A stretch of 64,000 nucleotides of DNA from an uncultured bacterium (GTDB lineage Bacteria; Spirochaetota; UBA4802; JAGODF01). Made by a program: the position numbers and the translations under genes. Positions 39,086-47,717 of this stretch are shown here, piece by piece. The notes under the pieces were generated by a model that was not told the DNA's origin, searched no databases, and saw nothing but the letters and a program-made list of their open reading frames with translations. How positions within the stretch are numbered: position 1 is the stretch's first letter; every line of letters starts with the position of its first letter. The stretch is taken from NCBI GenBank assembly GCA_937921485.1, contig CAKZSV010000024.1, positions 36,644 to 100,643 of the forward strand, given 5' to 3'.

Positions 39086-41413
39086 TCAGCCGGCCGAAAT
39101 ATTCGCAAGCGTATCTTCTCCGGTGATCTTTGCCCGGGATTTGTCGATTTCCGCGATTTTTTTCTGTAAATATTTTCTCACCGGATTGGCTGCGGGAACT
39201 GTTGGAGGAATTTCCAGGCTAACGTGCTGAATCATCTCGATGAGATCGGAAATCTTCACCCTGGATGAGGATGTCGCGGGTAAATATATCCCATGTTCTT
39301 TTTCGATTACAAGCCCTTCCCTGGCAAAAAGCTCAAGATAGAAATCCACTTCGTCGGATTTGTTCGAGGCTACCTTCATCAATTCGCTGTAGGCAGAAGC
39401 GCCTTTACCGTTTTCGAATTTGGAATAGATATAATGCAGAATCATGATGCCGTATATCACGTGAAATTCATGCACCCCTTTGAGCGCTTTTTTAAGCTTT
39501 ATGTAGGTATGAGGATGCATGAGGGTGTACGAGACTTCCGCTCCATACAGAATGATGAGCGATGATGCGTATATCATTAAAAGGAAAATGGGAATCGCTG
39601 CCAGCGCGCCGTAGATCGCGAGCTGCCCGCCGGAAAAATATTTCACATAGAAAATAAACAGCAGAATGAAAATGACCCATACCGCGCTGGTGAATGCGGC
39701 ACCGATAGCTGCGGGCTTGAAGGGAACTTTGGTGTTTGGAAACGCGATGTACGTGAGCAAGAACAGCACCCAGATGATGATGAAGGGGGCGACAAAATTT
39801 GCGAGGGAAATGAGGAAGCTTCCACCTTCCCGGCCCCGCCATACGCGGAAATCGGGAGAAGTTTTTACAATACCGTTTTCTCCGAAGATGTATCCCGTTC
39901 CTTTATGCGAAGTGATATGATGAATTGTTGAGCCTGCCGCTTTTTTTCTCAGCCATTTCTCTCCGCCGTCTTCGGTTCTGACAATGACGCCGTTTTCCCC
40001 GGCAATCAAACCGTTTTTGCGGTCTTTAAAGTGGACGGCATAATAATCGTTTTCCTGAAAATGCTTGCTGACCCAGTTTGCTCCTCCATTCGGGCTTGTC
40101 AGCACCATTCCCTGTTCGCCTACAATCCAGATGTTAGCGGCATCTGCGAACGCGACGCCGTTGAGATTCACGAAACGGTTTTTGCGTTTGGCTTCGTTTA
40201 TCACCGACATCAGCCAGTCTTTCCCGCCGTTTTTCGATGTAAGAATAGTTCCCTTATCGCCCACGATGATGCCATTGTCGCCATAAAACGCGATTTCGTT
40301 CCATCGCGATGAGAAGCCGTCCCATTCCTGCACGATCCAGCTTTTCGCGCCGTCTTCAGTCGCAAGCATGAGGCCATTGTCAGTGAGCAGAAATCCTTTT
40401 TTGGCGCTGAGCATGTGAATGTTGGTAAAATTTAATGATCCGAGTTTTTCTATCTGCCAGCTCGATCCGCCGTTGACGGTTGAAAGGATGACGCCGCCGC
40501 GGCCGACGACCCATCCGTTTTTACCTATGAACTGGATGTCGGTGAAAACTGATTTTTTGAAATCAAGCGGTTCCATCCTGAATTCATCTTGCACAAAACC
40601 GCGAATGGCCGCGTCGTAGCGGTAGACTTTCTGGTTTTCAAAATCAATATCGGAGATATCGAACGCCTTATGGATCAGCTTATCGGCCGATGCCGCCTTA
40701 TCGATTGCGGCCTGGTTGCCGACTGCCCAGATGCGGTTTTCCGTGACATACGCAGAAAAATAGGTGGGCGATGAAAAAGCTAAGGAAAGCTGTGTTGCCA
40801 CGGTTGTTCCCGCAATGAGCATGAGAGGTCCCAGCGTGAGAGCCGCCCAGTAGTATACAATCCGAAGAAGAATCGGTCTGTTTTTTGTGATTCCCCATAT
40901 TTCGTTCAGCGATTGCTCGATGGTGCGCAGAACCGCGGTTGCGGATATCACCATGATGACCGCGCCGATGCCTCCGATTTTTCCCGCATTATCGATCAGA
41001 CTGGAAAGCGTGTCGATGACAGGATCGATATTGAGCCTGATGTTGTGCTCAACCATGAACGCGGTGATGCGGCGGAAGATTTCTTCTTTTTTGTTTCCCA
41101 CCTGCTCGAACATGGAATAGGTGGTGAGCGCCACGGTGAGCGTGGGAATGAGCGATACAATGGTGGTGTAGGCGATGGATGAAGCTTTGGTGGTGCATCC
41201 GTCTTTTAAGAATTTTCTGGTGGCGACAATGAAAACCTTGACGGCGTTGATGATTTTTTTTGTGAATGTGTTGAACGTCTCTTCGCCAAGATAGATCTGG
41301 TTGAGGACGGTTTTTCCTTTCTGGATAGTTGCTGATATTCGTTTTTTCAATGGCTCTTTTGATTGTGCAATTTTTATATTGCCATTCTGCTTTTTTTCGA
41401 TATTTTCTGACAT
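39086..41413 (-). CDS. YihY/RNase-BN-family membrane protein with inserted YCF48/BNR propeller
   Basis: A 775-residue protein. Residues about 50-215 are the first half of a YihY-type membrane domain (GCTTKASSIAYTTIVSLIPTL, quoted from two adjoining motifs, and ILLRIVYYWAALTLGPLM). Residues about 215-530 are an insertion with six visible propeller repeats, each ending in a motif like GWVVGRGGVILSTVNGGSSW or GIIVGDKGTILTSKNGGKDW. The membrane domain resumes at about 530-680 (FLLTYIAFPN, LAAIPIFLLMIY). The C-terminal 80 residues look like a winged helix (VDFYLELFAREGLVIEKEHG). The propeller would sit outside the cytoplasmic membrane. Despite the family name these are membrane proteins, not ribonucleases. 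GAGG precedes the ATG. Confidence 0.85.
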   Translation of the reverse strand: MSENIEKKQNGNIKIAQSKEPLKKRISATIQKGKTVLNQIYLGEETFNTFTKKIINAVKVFIVATRKFLKDGCTTKASSIAYTTIVSLIPTLTVALTTYSMFEQVGNKKEEIFRRITAFMVEHNIRLNIDPVIDTLSSLIDNAGKIGGIGAVIMVISATAVLRTIEQSLNEIWGITKNRPILLRIVYYWAALTLGPLMLIAGTTVATQLSLAFSSPTYFSAYVTENRIWAVGNQAAIDKAASADKLIHKAFDISDIDFENQKVYRYDAAIRGFVQDEFRMEPLDFKKSVFTDIQFIGKNGWVVGRGGVILSTVNGGSSWQIEKLGSLNFTNIHMLSAKKGFLLTDNGLMLATEDGAKSWIVQEWDGFSSRWNEIAFYGDNGIIVGDKGTILTSKNGGKDWLMSVINEAKRKNRFVNLNGVAFADAANIWIVGEQGMVLTSPNGGANWVSKHFQENDYYAVHFKDRKNGLIAGENGVIVRTEDGGEKWLRKKAAGSTIHHITSHKGTGYIFGENGIVKTSPDFRVWRGREGGSFLISLANFVAPFIIIWVLFLLTYIAFPNTKVPFKPAAIGAAFTSAVWVIFILLFIFYVKYFSGGQLAIYGALAAIPIFLLMIYASSLIILYGAEVSYTLMHPHTYIKLKKALKGVHEFHVIYGIMILHYIYSKFENGKGASAYSELMKVASNKSDEVDFYLELFAREGLVIEKEHGIYLPATSSSRVKISDLIEMIQHVSLEIPPTVPAANPVRKYLQKKIAEIDKSRAKITGEDTLANISAG

Positions 41414-41611
41414 GGGCTACCTCGGAAAGCAGTGTCTCGATTGTGCAAAGAAACGCAAAATGAAAATACATCACTCCCGGCGATAAAGGCCGTTAATTCT
41501 GAATATAAAGAAATATATGAAAGTGTCAATAATAATTTAAAAATTGCATTCACCCATCAGACTATTACGGAATTTGTGCACAATTGAGGGGATATACTAT
41601 TTCATTTTCCC

Positions 41612-41830
41612 TCACTTCCCATACAGCACAAACGGCGCCCAGAAGTACGGATGGTCATACGTTAATCCCGCATCGTCCCGCGCCTTTCCGCGGATGAATT
41701 CCAGGCGCGTTTCCCGATACGCCTCGGCAAAGCTTTTGCCATCGCGGTGTACCGCCACCTGCGCAAAGCGGTATCCGCCGGAACGGAACACCCGGATAAA
41801 AATGGTATGATGTGAGGCAGGAATGGCTGG
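41612..41830 (-). pseudogene. CHAT-domain protein remnant (C-terminus only)
   Basis: The reverse strand reads VFRSGGYRFAQVAVHRDG, then YRETRLEFIRGKARDDAG, then DHPYFWAPFVLYGK and a stop. This is the usual end of CHAT (caspase-like peptidase) domains, including the terminal HPY-WAPFVL block. A stop codon lies just upstream and the catalytic His and Cys are gone, so only the last 70 residues or so remain. A damaged palindromic repeat lies 65 bp away. Confidence 0.6.
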
Positions 41831-41894
41831 TTAGCCGAAGTATTCTTCCATGTAATTCGGCGGTACTCCACCAGATTTTAATACAGGCGGCGAA

Positions 41895-41950
41895 TGCTTT
41901 CTTTTTTCAAATAAAATTTGCATCACGAAAAGCGGTTTTTAGAAGTGCCC
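41895..41950. repeat. Palindromic repeat, damaged half copy
   Basis: The right end AAGCGGTTTTTAGAAGTGCCC (quoted to 41950) followed by ATAA is clear, and GCTTTC at about 41896 pairs weakly with GAAAAGC, the remains of hairpin II. The left hairpin and left end are missing. It lies between the CHAT remnant and rpsU. Confidence 0.65.
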
Positions 41951-42099
41951 ATAAAGCAGATGATAAAAAAATGATACCATAAGATTTTTTTATTGACAGC
42001 AACGTATTTGCTCATAGCGTTGCCATCAATTGGGTATCATCGGCCGCATGGCAGTGAGATTTTCCGATTATCATTATGCAAGGAGGATGTGAGCACATA

Positions 42100-42384
42100 A
42101 TGCCTAGTCCATTAGAAGTAGAAGTCAACGGCGACCTCGAGCGCGCTTTTAAAAACCTCAAGAAAAAGATGGCGTTTGAAGGCATCTTCAAAGAATTGAA
42201 AAGAAGGCGATATTACGAAAAACCCAGCGAAGAAAAGAAGCGCAAGCGGGAAGAAGCAGCGCGAAGACGCGTGAAAAAAATGAGGCGCTTTGCTGCACAA
42301 ACGAGAACAAAGAAGGTCGTCGGCGCTAAGATGGGCGGGCATGAGGGAGAGCCCACCAGGGTCGAAAAAATTTCTGAGGAGTAA
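42100..42384 (+). CDS. rpsU: 30S ribosomal protein S21, long form
   Basis: A 94-residue bS21. The conserved N-terminal part is LEVEVNGDLERAFKNLKKKM and the basic core is FKELKRRRYYEKPSEEKKRKREEAARR (quoted in parts). E. coli S21 has 71 residues; here an extra tail of about 25 residues (RTKKVVGAKMGGHEGEPTRVEK) is present. S21 helps the 30S subunit start translation near the Shine-Dalgarno region. AGGAGG is 13 nt before the ATG, longer than usual. The gene is followed by a terminator and then rarA. Confidence 0.93.
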   Translation: MPSPLEVEVNGDLERAFKNLKKKMAFEGIFKELKRRRYYEKPSEEKKRKREEAARRRVKKMRRFAAQTRTKKVVGAKMGGHEGEPTRVEKISEE

Positions 42385-42498
42385 TAATCGAATTGGTTGG
42401 CGTTTGTATGATGCCTTATTGTTGATTTTACGAATAACCCGACAGTCTATATAGTATTTTGTTTTTTGCCCTTTTTGGCGTGTTGTGTAAAGAAGGAA

Positions 42499-42521
42499 AA
42501 TCCGGCTCTGCCGGATTTTTT
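42499..42521 (+). terminator. Rho-independent terminator after rpsU
   Basis: AATCCGGC pairs with GCCGGATT around a TCT loop, followed by a T run. It separates rpsU from rarA. Confidence 0.9.
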
Positions 42522-42535
42522 GCGCTTCCGGTTGG

Positions 42536-43822
42536 ATGCATCACATTATGATGAACTCGGACAATATCATTCCTCTTGCAGAAAGGATGCGGCCGCAAAG
42601 CCTTGATGAATTTGTGGGGCAAAAGCACATTGTGGGAGATGACAAATTCATCACCTTGATGCTTTCAAGAAAACAGGCAGTGTCGATGCTGTTCTGGGGC
42701 GATCCCGGTACAGGGAAAACCACTCTGGCGAAAATCATCGCAGAAGAGCTCGGCCTTCAAGCGCATTTTTTAAGCGCGATATCATCCGGCGTGGCGGATG
42801 TGCGGGCGGTGCTTCAAAAGGGGAAGCAGAACCGCATGGAAGGGAAGCAAACTCTTTTATTTATCGATGAAATTCATCGCTTTAATAAAGCCCAGCAGGA
42901 TTCAATCCTGGGAGCGGTTGAAGCAGGCGATGTCGTGCTTATTGGCGCGACTACCGAGAATCCTTCTTTTGAAGTCATTGCTCCCCTGCTGTCGCGACTG
43001 CGCATTTTACGCCTCCATCCTCTTCATGATGATGAACTCGAGACGCTTCTTGCACGGGCGATGTCGCGGGATCCGATTTTTTCCGGCAGGACAATTGATG
43101 ACAATGCCCGCAAGCTTCTCATTGCTGCCGCTCAGGGGGACGGCCGCAGGCTTCTCAATATCCTTGAAAGCGCGGCAATTTTGGCGGAAAGTGTAATTTC
43201 AGAACATATAATGCGCGAAGCCGTCCAGCGAAGTGTCATACGTTACGATAGGGCAGGCGACCGGCACTACGATACCATTTCCGCTTTTATTAAATCGCTT
43301 AGAGGATCCGATCCCGATGCGGCCTTATTGTATCTGGCGCGTATGATTGTGGCAGGCGAAGATCCTGTGTTTATCGCACGCAGAATGACGATATTCGCCT
43401 CGGAGGATATCGGCAATGCCGCCCCGCAGGCACTGAATCTGGCAGTATCTGCACTTGTCGCCGTGCAGAACATCGGCATGCCGGAAGCGGAGATAATTTT
43501 AGCGCACTGCGCCACCTACCTTGCCAGCGCGCCAAAAAGCAATGCGTCGTATATGGCAATTAAAGCGGCGAAAGAGGCGGTCGAACATACTCCTGTTGAA
43601 ATACCCTTTCATCTGAGAAATGCCCCCACCGGGCTTGCCAGAAAACTTGGATACGGACGCGACTATCGCTATCCCCATGAGTATCCAGGACATTTCATCG
43701 ATGAAAAATATCTGCCGGAAGAATTTTCCGGCAAAGTGTTCTATCGGCCTACGGAGGAAGGAGCGGAAAAAGCGATTTTCGAACGTCTGCGCCGCCTCTG
43801 GAAGGGGCGTTACGATAACTGA
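42536..43822 (+). CDS. rarA: Replication-associated recombination protein A (RarA/MgsA)
   Basis: A 428-residue AAA+ ATPase of the clamp-loader group that acts at stalled replication forks. Walker A is GDPGTGKTTLAK near residue 60, Walker B is LLFIDEIHRFNKAQQD near residue 107, sensor 1 is LIGATTENPSF, and the Arg finger lies in the SRLRIL region. The C-terminal MgsA domain (about 240-425) includes YLARMIVAGEDPVFIARR, SEDIGNA and GYGRDYRYPHEYPGHF. The exact start is uncertain: ATGs at 42536, 42548 and 42551 are all possible and none has a strong ribosome binding site. Confidence 0.96.
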   Translation: MHHIMMNSDNIIPLAERMRPQSLDEFVGQKHIVGDDKFITLMLSRKQAVSMLFWGDPGTGKTTLAKIIAEELGLQAHFLSAISSGVADVRAVLQKGKQNRMEGKQTLLFIDEIHRFNKAQQDSILGAVEAGDVVLIGATTENPSFEVIAPLLSRLRILRLHPLHDDELETLLARAMSRDPIFSGRTIDDNARKLLIAAAQGDGRRLLNILESAAILAESVISEHIMREAVQRSVIRYDRAGDRHYDTISAFIKSLRGSDPDAALLYLARMIVAGEDPVFIARRMTIFASEDIGNAAPQALNLAVSALVAVQNIGMPEAEIILAHCATYLASAPKSNASYMAIKAAKEAVEHTPVEIPFHLRNAPTGLARKLGYGRDYRYPHEYPGHFIDEKYLPEEFSGKVFYRPTEEGAEKAIFERLRRLWKGRYDN

Positions 43823-44005
43823 ATCACGCTGACTGCATCCGCCGGGGATAAATAGTCGGGCAGTTTACTGTGTCAGGCGATGTGTTAATCTGCGTATATA
43901 CATTTTTATTAAAAAAATAATTGCGAAGTTTTGCGCAGTGTGTATGATGGCTTGCAAACGGTATGATGTTACCGAAAGTGAAATTATCGCAATAAGGGGT
44001 CAGCT

Positions 44006-44461
44006 ATGAAAAAAGCAATAATCATCGGTATAGCGATGGCATTTGCGTTCGGCTGTTCGAGCAATCAGCCGAGGGAATGCGTGGAGGGCAATTGTAACGA
44101 CGGCAAGGGAACTATTCAGCTTCAAAGCGGTTCGAAATACATCGGCCAGTTCAAAGAAGGTTTCCGCGATGGCGAGGGAGCGTATCACTGGCCGAATAAA
44201 GAAACCTATGAAGGGACATGGAAGAAGAATATGCGCGACGGAAAAGGCACCTACGTCTATCCAAGCGGCGCGAAATATATCGGCGAGTACCGTGAAGACA
44301 GGCGCAATGGCCAGGGAATGTACCTCTGGCCCGATGGCGACAAGTACGAAGGGCAATGGAAGGATGGTGCGATGCACGGCGACGGCACCTACACGTTTAA
44401 AGACGGAAGAGTGCTTCGCGGAAAATTCGAAAATAATGTGTTCGTGGAAGCCGCGAAGTAG
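44006..44461 (+). CDS. MORN-repeat lipoprotein
   Basis: A 151-residue predicted lipoprotein. The lipobox is AFGC near residue 17, followed by a short spacer with Cys residues (ECVEGNCNDGKG). Then come four MORN repeats with the pattern Y-x-G-x-W/F/Y-K-x-G-x-R/M-x-G-x-G-x-Y, for instance YIGQFKEGFRDGEGAYHW and YEGTWKKNMRDGKGTYVY. MORN units form a beta hairpin stack that binds proteins or lipids. The partner is unknown. It stands alone and ends with a terminator. Confidence 0.9.
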   Translation: MKKAIIIGIAMAFAFGCSSNQPRECVEGNCNDGKGTIQLQSGSKYIGQFKEGFRDGEGAYHWPNKETYEGTWKKNMRDGKGTYVYPSGAKYIGEYREDRRNGQGMYLWPDGDKYEGQWKDGAMHGDGTYTFKDGRVLRGKFENNVFVEAAK

Positions 44462-44523
44462 TGAATGGTGGCAATGTGCTGTGCTGTTAGCACACCAACC
44501 GTGTAATTGAATTGATACATTTA

Positions 44524-44555
44524 AAAAGAAGCTGCCGCGTCAGGCGGCTTCTTTT
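44524..44555 (+). terminator. Rho-independent terminator after the MORN gene
   Basis: A24-A-A-A-GAAGC and GCC on one side pair with GGC and GCTTCTTTT on the other around GCGTCA, giving an A/T-flanked hairpin. Confidence 0.85.
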
Positions 44556-44569
44556 GTATTAAACCATGT

Positions 44570-44773
44570 ATGATTAAAAACAGTGAAATATTACACCAAT
44601 TTGAAGATCGGTATTCATTGCTCCATCCGCATGATCCGAATAAAGCGATTGCTATCATCGATGCTCTATGGGAGGAGGGAATGGCATTGGGGGTACTTCC
44701 ACCGAAATATCCTATGGAAGGAATAGATGTTGATATAAGAATTTCAAGGATTGTAAATTGTTTAAAAAGATAA
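44570..44773 (+). CDS. Small partner protein of a nucleotidyltransferase, 67 residues
   Basis: A 67-residue acidic protein containing DPNKAIAIIDALWEEGMALG, then YPMEGIDVDIRISRIVNCLKR. It overlaps the start of the nucleotidyltransferase gene by 16 bp, so the two are translationally coupled. The layout recalls toxin-antitoxin or MNT-type two-gene modules, although I cannot name the small family. The sequence is mostly helical. Its partner has been interrupted by a repeat insertion, so what it does now is open. Confidence 0.6.
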   Translation: MIKNSEILHQFEDRYSLLHPHDPNKAIAIIDALWEEGMALGVLPPKYPMEGIDVDIRISRIVNCLKR

Positions 44774-45417
44774 TAATTAAAATATCGAAGGAATTGCAGC
44801 GAAAAAATATACCGTATATGATCATCGGCGGCCAGGCTGTTCTGGTATATGGCGAACCGCGCCTGACCAGAGATATTGATATTGCGCTTGGGTTAAGCAT
44901 CGAGCAAAAAAATGTAATTCTTAAAATTATAAAGAATATTAAGCTCAAGCCTCTTGTGGATGATATTGATGGGTTTGTGAAAGAAACGATGGTCTTACCC
45001 GTTGCTGATGAAAAATCTGGAATACGCGTTGATTTTATTTTTTCATTCACGCCCTATGAACGGCAGGCAATCGAAAGATCACTGATATTCATGTTCGATA
45101 AACAGGAAGTTCGATTTGCAACTCCGGAGGATGTGATTATTCATAAGGGAACTTCTAAAAACCATGTATAAGGATGTTCCCTTGTGTGCACAATATATAG
45201 GATAAAACCGCTTTCTTTTTATCTTTATGATATGAAGAAAGCGGTTTTTAGAGGTGCCCATAAGATATTCTCTGGCAGGGAGAGAGATTTTGAAGATGTG
45301 CGAAAAATCCTTAACAAGCAAGATATCGATAGAACATATATTATACAATGGCTGAAGGAGTTCGACGCATCATTTCAAGGCGGATTTGTAAATCGATTTA
45401 CATCACTGCTTTCTTAA
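44758..45417 (+). pseudogene. Nucleotidyltransferase (AbiEii/DUF6036-like) split by a palindromic repeat
   Basis: The first part, from a TTG start at 44758, reads IPYMIIGGQAVLVYGEPRL and TRDIDIALG, the GG-A and DxD motifs of a DNA polymerase beta-type nucleotidyltransferase. It runs to TPEDVIIHK, then into the repeat and a stop at 45169. After the repeat the same frame resumes with IFSGRERDFEDVRKIL and ends at 45417. TPEDVIIHK joined to IFSGRERDFEDV restores the family's usual sequence. The insertion adds 117 bp (39 codons) with a single in-frame stop. A restart at the GTG 45184 would give only the C-terminal part. The enzyme is presumably inactive. Confidence 0.8.
45147..45259. repeat. Palindromic MITE-like repeat, full copy 3, inside a gene
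   Basis: A 113-bp copy from GGGAACTTCTAAAAACC to GGTTTTTAGAGGTGCCC, flanked by ATAA at 45143-45146 and 45260-45263. The internal hairpins are those of copies 1 and 2. It interrupts a nucleotidyltransferase gene; removing the element and one ATAA restores the reading frame and the protein family's sequence, so both ends of the unit are fixed by this copy. Confidence 0.92.
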
Positions 45418-45427
45418 TTGCTGCACA

Positions 45428-46777
45428 TCATTCAGCAACCTCGTCGAAGTAACTCGAACCGCCGGTTGAACGGTAGCGCTCCAGCTCAATCCTTTTGCCC
45501 TTTGGGGTATATGGATATGCGTTCTTCTTTACTGTGATACCTGAAAGAAGCGAATAGACGCCGACCGCGATTCCTTCCGCGATTTCATCCTGTTTTTGCG
45601 TGAAGAGATATCGATGCCTCTGATTGGCCAGTGAGCCGAGTTCTATGAATGCGGTTACCGCGTTCACCAGAAGGGGGACCGACCATGTGGAAATGTAGGG
45701 ACGGGTGAGTTTCTGGTGGGGATGACCTTCGCCGCGGAGATGCAGTGACAGGAGTATGTAGCGGATGATTTCGGAAGTGGCGTACATGTTGTCGCCGCCG
45801 AATCCCTCCTCGCCTCCCTCGCGCCGATAGTTTTCAAAGATAGATTTCTCACGTTTCCAGAACTTTCCATCCGGTACAAAACGAGTGATGTCATTTGCAT
45901 ACTGACTATCGGGAGGATGGCTGCGCGCTTTCTCTTCCCATCCGGGAGGGTCACGGTATGCCCAGTGCACCATATTGTATCTGTACCCTTTAAATGATTG
46001 CAGATCGAGTTTTCCCTGTTTATCGAGAGGATAACCGGTAAAATACGAGGCAACATCGTTTAAAAACCAGTGGAAGGAATTCTTCGAATTGGATTCCTGA
46101 AACCAGTCGGTGTACGGGCTTTTATAGAAAAAATCTTTGTTTGGTATTCCGCCCTGCAGATATAAAAGCCCATTGTATAGAATCGAATGCGGCGCGACTA
46201 TGACCGGATTGAGCCCTCTATAGGTGCTTGAGTAATCGCGCGTCATATGAAGGCACACCACAAGGTGCGGCTTCTTCGCGTTGATTCTGGAAATGCGGGC
46301 GGGGAGGATGGTGCCGTTTTCTCCGGGAAAATCGTACAGGCGGTATTCTGCGTTCGGGTCTTTCCGCTTGAGTATTTCCTCCCTGTTTTTTGAATCGCTG
46401 CGGCTGAGTGTTGTTTCAATGAAAATTTGCTTTGGCTCTTCATCGGTGTATCGCGATAAAATGTGTCGGAATTTCGAAAAATCACCTCCGGGAGCGCAAT
46501 AATCCAGAAGCGCTTTTGCTTTGACGGCTATTTCATGCACCAGCACATGTTCCCAGAGCCCTTTATGCGATGCGCCTTCCGCGAAAGGAGAAAGATAGCG
46601 CTTGCTCAAAAGATCGAATCGGTCGCCGAAGCTTTCGATATCGGTTGAGCCGATGCCGCCATGCCCCGGATCGAGCACCACGCGGTACACGCGCGGCTGC
46701 GCGTTTTCGAACACGCCCGCAACTGCCAGAGCGGTGCCAACGATGAGCATTGTGATAATGAATTTCATGTCGCTCAT
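45428..46777 (-). CDS. N-acetylmuramoyl-L-alanine amidase-like protein (Amidase_3 type), exported
   Basis: A 449-residue protein with an N-terminal membrane segment or signal peptide (FIITMLIVGTALAVAGVF). The zinc-amidase signatures are spread out: VVLDPGHGG near residue 32 with the first His, a conserved acidic region at HEIAVKAKALLDY, then PHLVVCLHMTRDY with the second His, and AFIELGSLANQRH with the catalytic Glu. Large insertions make it about twice the normal domain length. It should cleave the bond between MurNAc and L-Ala in peptidoglycan, in the periplasm. The start could be the ATG at 46777 or 46768. Confidence 0.8.
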   Translation of the reverse strand: MSDMKFIITMLIVGTALAVAGVFENAQPRVYRVVLDPGHGGIGSTDIESFGDRFDLLSKRYLSPFAEGASHKGLWEHVLVHEIAVKAKALLDYCAPGGDFSKFRHILSRYTDEEPKQIFIETTLSRSDSKNREEILKRKDPNAEYRLYDFPGENGTILPARISRINAKKPHLVVCLHMTRDYSSTYRGLNPVIVAPHSILYNGLLYLQGGIPNKDFFYKSPYTDWFQESNSKNSFHWFLNDVASYFTGYPLDKQGKLDLQSFKGYRYNMVHWAYRDPPGWEEKARSHPPDSQYANDITRFVPDGKFWKREKSIFENYRREGGEEGFGGDNMYATSEIIRYILLSLHLRGEGHPHQKLTRPYISTWSVPLLVNAVTAFIELGSLANQRHRYLFTQKQDEIAEGIAVGVYSLLSGITVKKNAYPYTPKGKRIELERYRSTGGSSYFDEVAE

Positions 46778-46816
46778 TTGATATACGAATGGCCGATGAT
46801 GCGTTATTTGCGAAAA

Positions 46817-46844
46817 CAAAGAGGCGGGCACTGCCCACCTCTTT
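46817..46844 (-). terminator. Rho-independent terminator after the secreted helical protein gene
   Basis: On the reverse strand CAAAGAGG-GGGC arms close around a 3-nt loop with one mismatch, and the stem is followed by a T-rich tail. Confidence 0.8.
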
Positions 46845-46874
46845 GAAGTTGACCTGCCTGATTGATATGCAAAG

Positions 46875-47717
46875 CTATTTTGTTTGCTGGGACTGCTGTT
46901 TTCCTTCGCCTTTTATGCGGTTGGCATTATCCGCGCGATGCGTTTCGAGATCGAAGCCGTTTTTCTTCGAGACCAGATCGCGTATGACTTTTTCTTCGTC
47001 GGGATCGCGGAAATCCTTGCGGATCATTTCTTCGTTGATGAGATCGTCCATGATTTTAATCGCATAGGCTTTTGCGTTCCTGTAGTGATAGATAGCGTAC
47101 ATGTATTTATGGTTCACCGTTGCTTCATAGGCATCGTCAGTTTTGCCGTATGCAACGCGAAGGCGCATGGTGTTGTCCATAAGCTGCTTGTTTTTGTCCG
47201 GATCGTAGCGCGTGAGCTTGTTGAGGGAAACGATCAGGACGCTTTTTGCGCATACATCCAGCATCTCGTCGGCATCCTTGCGATATTTTTCCGCCGCTTT
47301 GCGGAAGAGATCGCTTATCTGTTTTTTATTATCCATAAGAACGCGCTGTGCGGTAATTACTCTCCGCTTATAATAGTTCTGGAGGCCTTCTTTGTATTTT
47401 TCATAGAGTTCGTCGTATTCCTTCTTCCACCCTTCTCCGGGGAAGTTGGTGACCATAACTTTCAGAAGATAAATCTCTTCCAGATTTTCTTTCATGAGCC
47501 GCTCGACATTTTCAACCGCGGTGAATCTTTCGAGGTAGTTGTCGGCGCGCATCATGCGGGAATCGGGGTCATCGAGCTGGTCTTTCGAGGCACCTGCTGA
47601 TGAAGTTTCCGATTTCGGTTGATTGCTCTGCTGTGCATTCACTGTAATCGTGGTCACAGTCAATGAAAGAACAACGGCACACATCAGGGCGAGTGATAAA
47701 ACAAATCTGCTTTTCAT
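46875..47717 (-). CDS. Secreted helical protein of unknown function
   Basis: A 280-residue protein with a signal peptide (FVLSLALMCAVVLSLTVTT, cleavage near VNA-QQ). The mature part is strongly helical and charged: YLERFTAVENVERLMKENL, EYDELYEKYKEGLQNYYKRR and RKAAEKYRKDADEML. A Gln/Ser-rich spacer follows the signal and the end is Gln-rich. I do not recognise a family. It could be a periplasmic scaffold or adaptor. GGAG precedes the ATG. It is upstream of the amidase on the same strand but separated by a terminator. Confidence 0.65.
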   Translation of the reverse strand: MKSRFVLSLALMCAVVLSLTVTTITVNAQQSNQPKSETSSAGASKDQLDDPDSRMMRADNYLERFTAVENVERLMKENLEEIYLLKVMVTNFPGEGWKKEYDELYEKYKEGLQNYYKRRVITAQRVLMDNKKQISDLFRKAAEKYRKDADEMLDVCAKSVLIVSLNKLTRYDPDKNKQLMDNTMRLRVAYGKTDDAYEATVNHKYMYAIYHYRNAKAYAIKIMDDLINEEMIRKDFRDPDEEKVIRDLVSKKNGFDLETHRADNANRIKGEGKQQSQQTK

